From CAZMXI01 sp964570205 (GTDB lineage Bacteria > Planctomycetota > Phycisphaerae > Tepidisphaerales > Tepidisphaeraceae): a DNA stretch of 19,797 bases. The stretch's first letter is position 1; each line of letters opens with the position of its first letter. The stretch lies in NCBI GenBank assembly GCA_964570205.1, contig CAZMXI010000091.1, forward strand, positions 1 to 19,797, in the 5' to 3' direction. Positions 8,489 to 15,548 of this stretch are shown here, piece after piece. A model generated the notes under the pieces. That model was not told where the DNA came from. It saw nothing but the letters and a program-made list of their open reading frames with translations, and did not search any database. Made by a program: the position numbers and the translations under genes.

Positions 8489-9790
8489 ATGAAACAGGCT
8501 CTCACGACCCGGCGAAGCTTCATCAAGGGCGGCATCGCGGCGGCTGCCCTCGCCTCTTCACCCTGGCTGCGCGCTGCCGGGGCCAATGACAGGCTTGTCA
8601 TCGGCTGCATGGGCACCAGCCGCAACAGCGCGGGCGGCGATGGCCGCGGCGCAGAGCTCGCCCGTGGCTTCGCGGCCATCCCGGGCGTCGAGGTTGCCTA
8701 TGTCTGCGATGTGGATGAGCGCGCCGCCGCCAACGCCGCCGCCAGCGTCGGCAAGGTCGCCGCCAGGTCCGCCCAGCCCATTCGCGACTTCCGCAGAATC
8801 CTCGACGACAAGTCCGTTGACGCCCTGGTCATCGCCGCGCCCGATCACTGGCACGGCCCGGCCACCATCATGGCCTGCGCCGCCGGCAAACACGTCTACG
8901 TCGAAAAACCCGCCAGCCATAATGCCCGGGAGGGCGAGTGGATGGTGCAGGCCGCCCGCAAGCACGACCGCCGCGTCCAGCTCGGCACCCAGCGGAGGAG
9001 CTGGCCGGGCATCGTCGAGGGCATCCAGAAGGTCCGCGGTGGTGCGATCGGCCGGGTGCTCCTGGCCAAGTGCTACTACTTCGCCAACCGCCCCTCGATC
9101 GGCAACGGCAAAAGGGCCGCCGTGCCATCCTGGCTCGACTGGAACCTCTGGCAGGGCCCCGCTCCCGAGCGCAACTACCAGGACAACATCGTCCACTACA
9201 ACTGGCACTGGTTCTGGCACTGGGGCACCAGCGAAAGCGGCAACAACGCCGTCCATATGATCGATGTCGCCCGCTGGGGCTGCGGCGTCGATTACCCGAC
9301 TCGCGTCACGTCCGCCGGCGGCAAATACCGCTACCCCGACGATGACCAGGAGACTCCCGACACCAACACCATCTGCATGGATTTCGGCGGCCTGACCATC
9401 ACCTGGGAGGGCCGAAGCTGGACCGGCGCCACCCCCGGCGATCCCCCCGCCGAGGTGGCGTTCTATGGCGAAAAAGGCTCCATGTTCATCCGCGGCGGCG
9501 GTTACTCCATCTGCGACCTCAAGGGCAAGGAGATCGACAAGGGCTCCGCCCCCGGCGGCAACGATGGGCACCTCAAGAAATTCGTCGAGGCCATTCGCGG
9601 CTCGACCAGGCTCGCCGCCGAGATCGAGGAAGGATACAAGAGCACCCTCCTCTGCCACCTGGCCAACATCGCCTATCGCACCGGCCGGACGATCCACTTC
9701 GACCCGGCCACCAAGACCATCGCCAACGATGCCGACGCCATGAAACTCTGGGGCCGCGAGTATCGCAAAGGCTGGGAGCCCAGGTTCTGA
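8489..9790 (+). CDS. Gfo/Idh/MocA family oxidoreductase with Tat signal
   Basis: A 433-aa NAD(P)-dependent oxidoreductase of the glucose-fructose oxidoreductase/inositol dehydrogenase/MocA superfamily. The N terminus TTRRSFIKGG followed by an Ala-rich hydrophobic stretch is a Tat signal, so it is probably exported folded with its cofactor. The Rossmann fold begins at RLVIGCMGTS. The conserved EKP is at 139-141, and the second domain carries WHWFWHWGTSESGNNAVHMIDVARW, typical of the planctomycete branch. The ATG at 8489 follows GAGGA at suitable distance; an in-frame ATG at 8444 would overlap the upstream gene and precede the Tat motif. It lies 25 bp behind the dihaem gene, suggesting a joint redox function. 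Its stop directly abuts the stop of the opposing gene. The substrate is probably a sugar or cyclitol derivative but is not known. Confidence 0.92.
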   Translation: MKQALTTRRSFIKGGIAAAALASSPWLRAAGANDRLVIGCMGTSRNSAGGDGRGAELARGFAAIPGVEVAYVCDVDERAAANAAASVGKVAARSAQPIRDFRRILDDKSVDALVIAAPDHWHGPATIMACAAGKHVYVEKPASHNAREGEWMVQAARKHDRRVQLGTQRRSWPGIVEGIQKVRGGAIGRVLLAKCYYFANRPSIGNGKRAAVPSWLDWNLWQGPAPERNYQDNIVHYNWHWFWHWGTSESGNNAVHMIDVARWGCGVDYPTRVTSAGGKYRYPDDDQETPDTNTICMDFGGLTITWEGRSWTGATPGDPPAEVAFYGEKGSMFIRGGGYSICDLKGKEIDKGSAPGGNDGHLKKFVEAIRGSTRLAAEIEEGYKSTLLCHLANIAYRTGRTIHFDPATKTIANDADAMKLWGREYRKGWEPRF

Positions 9791-11179
9791 TCACGCCGGC
9801 GAAATCGCCGCCTCGTCGTCGGTCTCCAGCTCCCGCTGCTCCGTCGCCGTGGGCGCGTGGTATCCGCCCCGGAAAACGAACAGCCCTCCCGTCAGGTTCC
9901 ACAGCATCTGCACCAGCCGGATCGACATCGTCAGCGCAAATGCCTGGCTCACCGTCGTCCCGTACTGCCGCGTCAGCAGGATCGCGAAGAACTCCATCAC
10001 GCCCACCCCCTGCGGCGAGATGGGCACCGCCCCCGCCAGCACGATCACCGGCACAATCGCGTAGTAATAGGCCGGCGGCAGCGGCAACCCAAATGCGGTG
10101 CCGGCCAGCGCAGCCGACGTCACCACGATCAGATGCACCGGGAACGTCATCACCAGGCACGACACCATCAGCGCCGGCCGTTGCCTGTACATCCGCATCC
10201 CCTCGACCACGAGCTGCACATGCTTCTGCAGCGGCAGGCGGTTCAGGATGAAGTCCACCCCCAGCGCCCGCCGCACGCCGGGATGCGTCAGCACGAAAAT
10301 GCCCGCCGCCGCTCCCACCACCATCGCCGCTGCCCCCAGAGCGATCTGCCCGCAGGCTCGGGCGGCCGAGCCCTTGGGTGAATCGGCCAGAAAATACAAC
10401 CCCGCCGCCGTCACCCCACCCAGGATCACCAGCGCCATCAAACCGATCGCCCGATCCACCAGCACCGACAGCACCGCCCGCGTGCGGTGCGTGGTGTGCC
10501 GGCTCGCGTAATACGCCCGCAGCACATCGCCCCCGGTCGAGCCCAGCATGAACGTGCTGTAGAACGCTCCCACCATCTCCAGCACGAACGTGCGCCCGAG
10601 TCTCAACGCGATATCCATCGCCCGCAGCAGCATGTTCCACCGGATCGCCGTGATGACGAACACGATCGGGAAAATCGCCACCGCCGCCGCCAGCCCGCCC
10701 GGGTCGGCCAGCTTCAACAGCGTCGATACGCCCACCTCCAGCCGAGGGTGCGGCACCCGAAGCGTGTATCCGCCCACCACCCGCTCCGGCGCCACCCACT
10801 CGCCGCGCTCGCCATCACTGACCAGCAGGCGGTTCACCCGGCTGAGCTGTTCATTCAGGTCCAGCCCCACCAATTGCCGCGATGCCGACCCTTCCCCCGT
10901 CTCGATCGTCAGCCACACGGCCTTGTCCGGCCGATTGATCACCTGCTGCCGAAACACAACCCGGTTGTGCCCCGTCTTCAGGTCCACCTCATCCAGAACG
11001 AAATTGGGCGCTGTCTCCACCGCCGGTTCGGCCAGAACCGCCCGCCGCGGCAGGTTCCGCTCATCCAACACCCAGATGTGGTCGCGCCACGACATGTTCG
11101 ACACGACCCACCAGATGCCCGCCACGGCTATGCCCCACCGCAGCGCAAACATCGCCCATTTCTTGCCCGCCTCGTGCAT
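9791..11179 (-). CDS. Flippase-like integral membrane protein (LPG synthase TM / UPF0104 family)
   Basis: Polytopic inner-membrane protein of the lysylphosphatidylglycerol synthase transmembrane-region family (AglD/UPF0104 type), often near lipid or glycan-lipid genes. There is one N-terminal membrane helix (FALRWGIAVAGIWWVV), then an unusually long soluble segment of about 110 residues that is probably extracytoplasmic, then the helical core. Family motifs in the core are STGGDVLRAYY, VDRAIGL and PISPQGVGVMEFF. The C terminus is a short charged tail. I chose ATG 11179 (MHEAGKKWAMF), just before the first helix; a TTG at 11212 would add 11 residues and has a G-rich stretch upstream, so the start is uncertain. 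No soluble synthase domain is attached, so aminoacyl transfer to lipid is not implied. The cargo is unknown. Confidence 0.82.
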   Translation of the reverse strand: MHEAGKKWAMFALRWGIAVAGIWWVVSNMSWRDHIWVLDERNLPRRAVLAEPAVETAPNFVLDEVDLKTGHNRVVFRQQVINRPDKAVWLTIETGEGSASRQLVGLDLNEQLSRVNRLLVSDGERGEWVAPERVVGGYTLRVPHPRLEVGVSTLLKLADPGGLAAAVAIFPIVFVITAIRWNMLLRAMDIALRLGRTFVLEMVGAFYSTFMLGSTGGDVLRAYYASRHTTHRTRAVLSVLVDRAIGLMALVILGGVTAAGLYFLADSPKGSAARACGQIALGAAAMVVGAAAGIFVLTHPGVRRALGVDFILNRLPLQKHVQLVVEGMRMYRQRPALMVSCLVMTFPVHLIVVTSAALAGTAFGLPLPPAYYYAIVPVIVLAGAVPISPQGVGVMEFFAILLTRQYGTTVSQAFALTMSIRLVQMLWNLTGGLFVFRGGYHAPTATEQRELETDDEAAISPA

Positions 11180-11302
11180 AAGCAGACTGATTCTGCCAAT
11201 CTCGGCCGCCAACGCAACATCCCCCGCGCCCGCCCCGGATTATCGGACCTCGCTCTGTAATCTCCGCCACCTCCAAACCTCGCAATGCTGCGGGCGAGCC
11301 AT

Positions 11303-11308
11303 TATCAT
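11303..11308 (+). promoter_or_regulatory. Possible -10 box for the small L7/L12-like gene
   Basis: TATCAT ends 7 bases before ATG 11316, and no Shine-Dalgarno sequence is present between them. If this is the -10 box, transcription would begin at or next to the start codon, giving a leaderless mRNA. The same hexamer occurs at 6127-6132, upstream of the dihaem gene. No good -35 box is visible at either place. Confidence 0.4.
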
Positions 11309-11315
11309 CCTGTTC

Positions 11316-11573
11316 ATGCCAGCCGAACTCACCCCCGAACAGTGGCAGCCGATCGACACCGAAATCCACGCTGATCGGACGATCCAGGCCATCAAGCTCT
11401 ATCGCACAGCTACCGGCGTCGGCTTGGCCGAGGCCAAGCAGGCCGTCGACGCCCGCAGGGATGCCATCATTCCTGAATCCAACAAACAGCGCCTCGAGCG
11501 CAAGTCCGGCTGCATGAGCGCTCTGCTGATCGTCCTCGCCTCCGCTGCCGCCCTGATCCGCCTCTGCCGATAA
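11316..11573 (+). CDS. Small L7/L12 C-terminal-domain-like protein with membrane tail
   Basis: An 85-aa protein. Residues about 12-46 (IQAIKLYRTATGVGLAEAKQ) match the pattern of the ribosomal protein bL12 C-terminal domain (…VGLKEAK…), but the bL12 N-terminal dimerisation domain and hinge are absent. Residues 67-81 (MSALLIVLASAAALI) form a likely single membrane helix with a short basic tail. It is therefore not the ribosomal stalk protein but one of the small bL12-CTD-like proteins, of unknown role; a membrane-anchored interaction module is a guess. It is divergent from the flippase-like gene, and the fucosidase follows about 105 bp downstream behind its own promoter. Start evidence is weak, as there is no ribosome-binding site; see the box at 11303. 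Confidence 0.7.
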   Translation: MPAELTPEQWQPIDTEIHADRTIQAIKLYRTATGVGLAEAKQAVDARRDAIIPESNKQRLERKSGCMSALLIVLASAAALIRLCR

Positions 11574-11621
11574 GCTCCCGCCGCCGCCCTCGCCCCCAAT
11601 CCGGACCACCTCCCGCTCTAT

Positions 11622-11649
11622 TTGACTCCCCCGACCCCCGCGTTATAAT
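11622..11649 (+). promoter_or_regulatory. Sigma70-type promoter of the fucosidase gene
   Basis: TTGACT (11622-11627) and TATAAT (11644-11649) are separated by 16 bases, close to the sigma70 consensus. The expected transcript start near 11656 leaves a leader of about 22 bases before ATG 11678. The boxes stand out in a very GC-rich stretch. No operator-like repeat is visible around them. Confidence 0.75.
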
Positions 11650-11677
11650 CGACCCCGTCCCTCGACAGGAATCCATC

Positions 11678-13138
11678 ATGAAGAAACTCGCCTTCGCTCT
11701 GTTGCTCCTCGTCGCCGCCGCCCCCGCATTCGCCCAGTATCAGCCCAACTGGCAATCGCTCAACAGCCGGCCCGCCCCAAAGTGGTTCACCGACGCCAAG
11801 TTCGGCATCTTCATCCACTGGGGCGTCTACTCCGTCCCCGCCTGGTCCGTCCGTGGCGAATACTCCGAATGGTACTGGAACCGCATCTCCAACAAGGCCC
11901 CCAACAACCCCTGGCGCGCCTTCCACAACAAGAACTACGGCCCCGACTTCGACTACATGGATCTCGCCCCCTTGTTCAAGGCCGAGCTTTTCGATCCCGA
12001 CCATTGGGCCAAGGTCTTCCTCGACTCCGGCGCCAAATACGTCGCCAGCACCAGCAAGCACCACGATGGCTTCTGCATCTGGCCCAGCGCCGAGGCCAAC
12101 AAGGCCTGGAACCGCCCCTGGAACTCCGTCGATATCGGCCCCAAACGCGACCTCCTCGGCGACCTGACCGATTCCGTCCGCAAGGCCGGCCTCAAGATGG
12201 GCTTCTACTACTCCCTCTACGAATGGTACAACCCCATCTGGCTCAAAGACCGCAAGGCCTACGTCGACCAGCACATGATCCCCCAGTTCAAGGATGTCGT
12301 CACCCGCTACAAACCCTCCATCATCTTCTCCGACGGCGAATGGGATATGCCCTCCAAAGACTGGAAAAGTGAACAGCTCCTCGCCTGGCTCTACAACGAA
12401 TCGCCCTGCAAGGATGATGTCATCGTCAACGACCGCTGGGGCAAAGACTGCCGCCACAAAAACGGCGGCTATTTCACCACCGAATACGGCGCTGGCTTGC
12501 CCGATGCCACCCACCCCTGGGAGGAAAACCGCGGCATGGCCTATTCCTATGGCTACAGCCGCACCGAACGCCTCGAAGACTACCGCACCGGCCAGGAACT
12601 CGTCTGGATGTTCGCCGACCTCGTCAGCCGCGGCGGCAACCTCCTGCTCGACATCGGCCCCACCGCCGATGGCCGAATCCCCGTCATCATGCAGGACCGC
12701 CTGAACGAAATGGGCCAGTGGCTCAAGGTCAACGGCCAGGCCATCTACGGCACTTCCACCTGGGGCAAGCGCACCTGCCAGTGGACCGCCGGCCAGATCC
12801 CCCGGCAGGCCTTCGGCGAGTACAAGGTCAAGTACGACATCATGAAACTCGTCGGCAACAAGCCCGTCGATAACCAGGCCCGCAAGGAGGCCTTCTTCAC
12901 CACCAACGACGGCATCCTCTACGCCATCCTCCCCGTCTGGCCCGGCAAAACCTTCACCCTCAAGGATGTCCAGCTCGCCGGCGGCGACCCGACAGCCCTG
13001 CTCCTCGGCCTCGACGCCTCCCTCCCCTGCGCCTTCGACGGCAAAAACCTGACCATCACCATGCCCCAGCTAAACCCCGACCAGCTCCCCTGCAAGTACG
13101 CCTGGACCCTCAGAATAACCCATGTGGCCCGGCCATGA
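11678..13138 (+). CDS. Secreted alpha-L-fucosidase, GH29
   Basis: Retaining fucosidase expected to release L-fucose from glycans outside the cytoplasm. The 486-aa product has a clean signal peptide (KKLAFALLLLVAAAPAFA, cut before Q20). The GH29 barrel is recognised from WFTDAKFGIFIHWGVYSVPAW, AKYVASTSKHHDGFCIWPS, GLKMGFYYSLYEW, and IIFSDGEWD with the probable nucleophile D219. NDRWGKDCRHKNGGYFTTEY and GGNLLLDIGPTADGRIPVI follow, then a C-terminal beta-domain. The SDGEW signature is the form found in animal-type enzymes. AGGA lies before the ATG, and a good promoter is at 11622-11649. The 3' end overlaps a decayed transposase on the other strand by 29 bases, but the protein seems complete. Specificity for a particular fucosyl linkage cannot be read from sequence. 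Confidence 0.93.
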   Translation: MKKLAFALLLLVAAAPAFAQYQPNWQSLNSRPAPKWFTDAKFGIFIHWGVYSVPAWSVRGEYSEWYWNRISNKAPNNPWRAFHNKNYGPDFDYMDLAPLFKAELFDPDHWAKVFLDSGAKYVASTSKHHDGFCIWPSAEANKAWNRPWNSVDIGPKRDLLGDLTDSVRKAGLKMGFYYSLYEWYNPIWLKDRKAYVDQHMIPQFKDVVTRYKPSIIFSDGEWDMPSKDWKSEQLLAWLYNESPCKDDVIVNDRWGKDCRHKNGGYFTTEYGAGLPDATHPWEENRGMAYSYGYSRTERLEDYRTGQELVWMFADLVSRGGNLLLDIGPTADGRIPVIMQDRLNEMGQWLKVNGQAIYGTSTWGKRTCQWTAGQIPRQAFGEYKVKYDIMKLVGNKPVDNQARKEAFFTTNDGILYAILPVWPGKTFTLKDVQLAGGDPTALLLGLDASLPCAFDGKNLTITMPQLNPDQLPCKYAWTLRITHVARP

Positions 13139-13655
13139 CTCCATCTTCGCCAGACGTGGATGCACCCGCCCACGCCGCGGCGTTCCCACGCGGGTTGGTG
13201 ATCAAGAAACCGCCACGCCGAGCCACCTGCTTGTGCAGCACGTGGGCGTCGTAGTTGCCATCAGCGAACACCAGCGTGCCAAGCAGCTCGTGCGGGAAGG
13301 CCGCGAGCATCTGCCGGGCAACGGGCATCTCATGCGCGTTGAGCGGCATAACGCAGAAGATGGGGATACTGCCGTCGCTGGCCAGACGCTCGTGCAGGCG
13401 TTGCAGGAGACGCTGGAACCGATCCGAGGCGATGCGGCGGTTGAGTTGCGAGATGGAGGGAAGCTTGCGTGGGCGGAACATTCGGTCGTAATGGCTGCGG
13501 TCCAGGGCCCAGGTCATGGGCCGATCGTGCAGCACCGCCCAGAAGTACAAGCAGGCGATCAGAAAGTCGCTGTATCGGGCGCGTTTGAGCCGTCCATGGG
13601 AGCGAGTGACCTGGCGGATGTTCCGACGAACGATCGTCCACTGTGTCTGTTCCAT
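13110..13655 (-). pseudogene. Internally deleted DDE transposase remnant
   Basis: The open frame of 181 codons begins like an IS4/IS5-type transposase (MEQTQWTIVRRNIRQ, RYSDFLIACLYFWAVLHDRP, FRPRKLPSISQLNRRI). It jumps from the N-terminal region to a late block (IPIFCVMPLNAHE, LLGTLVFADGNYD, GGFLITNPRG). The middle part that normally holds the first catalytic Asp is missing, and after NPRG the sequence no longer resembles the family and runs into the fucosidase end. At roughly half the usual length of about 330 aa it cannot be active on its own. ADGNYD probably contains the second Asp of the DDE triad. No matching terminal inverted repeats or target duplication were found by eye. The start codon is inside the palindrome at 13647-13714. 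Confidence 0.75.
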
Positions 13656-13714
13656 GCTTGCGTTCCGATCTGGCGCGCGTCGCGCCGGTAGGGCAAGTCA
13701 CGCAAGTATGGAAC
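13647..13714. repeat. Large palindrome over the transposase start codon
   Basis: The 17-base arm 13647-13663 and the arm 13698-13714 are reverse complements with one mismatch (ACGCAAGcATGGAACAG against ACGCAAGtATGGAACAG). A second hairpin, GGCGCG-cgt-CGCGCC, lies between them. The ATG of the transposase remnant is inside one arm. In RNA this would hide the start codon and could limit translation; it may instead be left from an inverted duplication or an element end. Confidence 0.8.
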
Positions 13715-14012
13715 AGCGCGGTGGATAGCGCAATACCCGGGTGCACATGGCGCGCAAAGTTCGTACGTTCGCCCAACGCTCATCCGCGTGCCTCAACCCT
13801 CCAGTAGGCGTAGCGGTGCGTGCCAACACAAGAACGTCCGCACGGCGAGCGATAATGGCTCCCCCGCGAATCATGCCGCTCCATGCCCGCCGCGCGGACC
13901 CTACTTATCGCCAACCGGGGCGACCGGCGGGGACAGGGGGCGGTAATGACTCCCGATCTGCCCTCCTCCCCTCCGCCCCCCGGAAAAACCTCTATAAAAA
14001 TCCGTCGGCCAC

Positions 14013-14042
14013 TTGAACAAATGCCTAACGCCGCCGTATAAT
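14013..14042 (+). promoter_or_regulatory. Sigma70-like promoter in the non-coding stretch
   Basis: TTGAAC (14013-14018) and a perfect TATAAT (14037-14042) are 18 bases apart. The predicted start near 14049 is over 400 bases upstream of the next gene, so the product would be a long leader or a separate RNA. Confidence 0.5.
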
Positions 14043-14310
14043 ACCCCAGACAACAGCGGCCCGCCCCTTCAGGCCAGGCCCGGAAACCGCTCTTTCACGA
14101 ATTTATATCGCCCCAACCCAATGCTCTTTCGGTGCCCATCCTCTCCCCACGCAACACGCACCGCGCTGCTCCTCCACCTACCCTGCATCATTTGCACCAC
14201 CCCGCGTCGCCCTCACCGAATCCCCCAACTCAGCCCACCCACCACCCCGGAAGACCAACCAAATCGGCGCAAATCGCTTAAATATCTGTTGATAAATGAC
14301 TTAAAACGTA

Positions 14311-14340
14311 TCAATGTCCCAAAATGTCCCGAAATGTCCC
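14311..14340 (+). repeat. Three tandem 10-bp repeats (AATGTCCC core)
   Basis: Three consecutive 10-base units share the 8-base core AATGTCCC (units start tc, aa, ga). The period is close to one helix turn, so the same DNA face is repeated, as expected for cooperative binding of a regulator. They lie in a local A+T-rich patch about 120 bp upstream of the EboB operon. A regulatory role is inferred. Confidence 0.65.
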
Positions 14341-14406
14341 ACTTCCCATTTTCACCGCAACCCACCCCCGCCCGCGTTCTCCGGCCAGGCTCCCCTGAGC
14401 CATGCC

Positions 14407-14434
14407 TTCATCGGCTCTCCTGCCTTGTTATGAT
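14407..14434 (+). promoter_or_regulatory. Possible promoter of the EboB operon
   Basis: TATGAT (14429-14434) lies 16 bases after a weak -35 TTCATC (14407-14412). A start near 14441 would give a leader of about 20 bases with AGAGG before ATG 14462. The -10 box is good, the -35 poor. Confidence 0.45.
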
Positions 14435-14461
14435 GTGCCTGTCCCCAAAGAGGTTGTACAT

Positions 14462-14698
14462 ATGTTGAACTTCAATCAGACCGTCCAAGCCGAGTTCCTG
14501 CAGGCCCGTTACCTCATCCTCGAACTCGCGGCCGTCCTCGACCGCCTCGACGAGGCCGCCGCCCGCAGCGGCTGTTCATCCAGCGATAATGCCACTGTCC
14601 GCCACCTGTCCGACGCCATCAAAACCCTCGCCTCCCCCTCGCCCACACCCGATCGTGCCGAAAGGCTCCTGCGCCACTACGCCGGCCCCGAACTCTAA
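14462..14698 (+). CDS. Small 78-aa protein upstream of EboB-like hydrolase
   Basis: A hypothetical protein of 78 residues, mostly helical in character (LNFNQTVQAEFLQARYLILE, LAAVLDRLDEAAA, then RHLSDAIKTL and a basic end RAERLLRHYAG). It has no signal peptide, membrane segment or Cys cluster. ATG 14462 has AGAGG at eight bases; an earlier in-frame ATG at 14402 would lack a ribosome-binding site and overlap the promoter boxes. The next gene starts 21 bp after its stop, so they form an operon, and a role tied to the hydrolase is likely. It is far too short to be EboA. I do not recognise its family. Confidence 0.72.
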   Translation: MLNFNQTVQAEFLQARYLILELAAVLDRLDEAAARSGCSSSDNATVRHLSDAIKTLASPSPTPDRAERLLRHYAGPEL

Positions 14699-14719
14699 CC
14701 TCAACCCCCGGAGACCCCC

Positions 14720-15541
14720 ATGTACATCATCCAGCCCCATTACCACGCAATTGCCCGCACCACCGAGGATTACGAGCGCATGGCCATGTCCGGCGTTGTC
14801 GCCGTGGCCGAACCCGCCTTCTGGGCCGGCTTCGACCGCCACTACCCCGGCACGTTCATCGATTACTTCCGCCAGATCAGCGAATTCGAGCCCACCCGCG
14901 CTGCCCAGTACGGCATCCGGCACTTCTGCTGGGTCGCCATGAACCCCAAGGAGGCCGACAACCTCTCCCTCAGCCGCGAAGTCCTCGCGCAGATGCCCGA
15001 GTTCTTCAGCAAGCCCACCGTCGTCGGCGTCGGCGAGATCGGCCTCAATAAGAACACCAAGAACGAACTCACCATCTTCCGCGAACAGCTCGATATCGCT
15101 CTCCGCCACAACCAGCTCATCCTGATTCACACCCCGCACCTGGCCGACAAGGTCAAAGGCACGCGACTGACCCTTGAACTGCTCCGCGAGGTCAACTTCC
15201 CCCCGCATCGCGTCTGGATCGACCACGTCGAAGAACACACCATCCGTCCCGTGCTCGAAGCCGGCTATTGGGCGGGACTTACGCTCTATCCCATGACCAA
15301 GATGTCCATGCGCCGCGCCGTCGATATCCTCGAACGCTACGGCCCGCAGCGAATCCTCGTAAACTCATCGGCCGATTGGGGGCCCAGCAGCCCCTTCACC
15401 CTCATGGAATGCATCCAGGAGTTCAAACGCCGCAACCACACCGAGCAGGAATGCCTGGAGATCTTCCACAACAACCCCGCGCGCTTCCTCGGCCAATGTC
15501 CCAAGTTCGACATCCGGCCAATCCGCATCGTCACCGAGTGA
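14720..15541 (+). CDS. EboB-like TatD-family metal-dependent hydrolase
   Basis: A cytoplasmic TatD/amidohydrolase-type barrel protein of 273 aa, close in pattern to EboB of the ebo clusters (eukaryote-bacterium-shared operons involved in precursor export, such as of scytonemin in cyanobacteria). Likely metal ligands are visible: HxH in PHYHA (H7, H9), E106 in GVGEIGLNKNT, H137 in ILIHTPH, H169 in WIDHVEEHT and D219 in SSADWGPS. YEAM-like and EPAFWAGFDR blocks at the N terminus support EboB over a general TatD nuclease. GGAG precedes the ATG. The other ebo genes (EboA, the UbiA-like EboC, EboD-F) are not in this window, so its pathway partner may be elsewhere or it acts alone. The reaction is unknown. 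It ends 7 bp from the stop of the opposing gene. Confidence 0.85.
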   Translation: MYIIQPHYHAIARTTEDYERMAMSGVVAVAEPAFWAGFDRHYPGTFIDYFRQISEFEPTRAAQYGIRHFCWVAMNPKEADNLSLSREVLAQMPEFFSKPTVVGVGEIGLNKNTKNELTIFREQLDIALRHNQLILIHTPHLADKVKGTRLTLELLREVNFPPHRVWIDHVEEHTIRPVLEAGYWAGLTLYPMTKMSMRRAVDILERYGPQRILVNSSADWGPSSPFTLMECIQEFKRRNHTEQECLEIFHNNPARFLGQCPKFDIRPIRIVTE

Positions 15542-15548
15542 TCGCCAA

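Larger units (their letters stand above)
13715..14461. other. Non-coding stretch between transposase remnant and EboB operon
   Basis: About 750 bases without a convincing gene. Open frames here (for instance 13741-14016 and 14013-14468 on the plus strand) are Pro/Arg/Ser-rich, lack ribosome-binding sites and show no family resemblance. The stretch holds a promoter-like pair at 14013-14042, an A+T-rich patch at about 14275-14345 that includes three 10-bp repeats, and a weaker promoter at 14407-14434. A small RNA or long leader starting near 14049 is possible but unproven. Confidence 0.6.

Noticed and set aside
13936..13980. GGGGGCGG/CCGCCCCC inverted repeat as a terminator
   Set aside because: The arms are simple G/C runs with a 29-base loop and no T-tract, so chance pairing is likely.
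13741..14016. 91-codon open frame after the transposase remnant
   Set aside because: No ribosome-binding site or recognisable domain; composition looks like random GC-rich sequence.
14311..14340. CRISPR array
   Set aside because: The 10-base units are directly adjacent, without spacers, and no cas gene is nearby.
14013..14468. 151-codon open frame in the non-coding stretch
   Set aside because: Pro/Arg/Ser-rich low-complexity product, no ribosome-binding site, starts inside the promoter-like box and runs over the start of the next gene.
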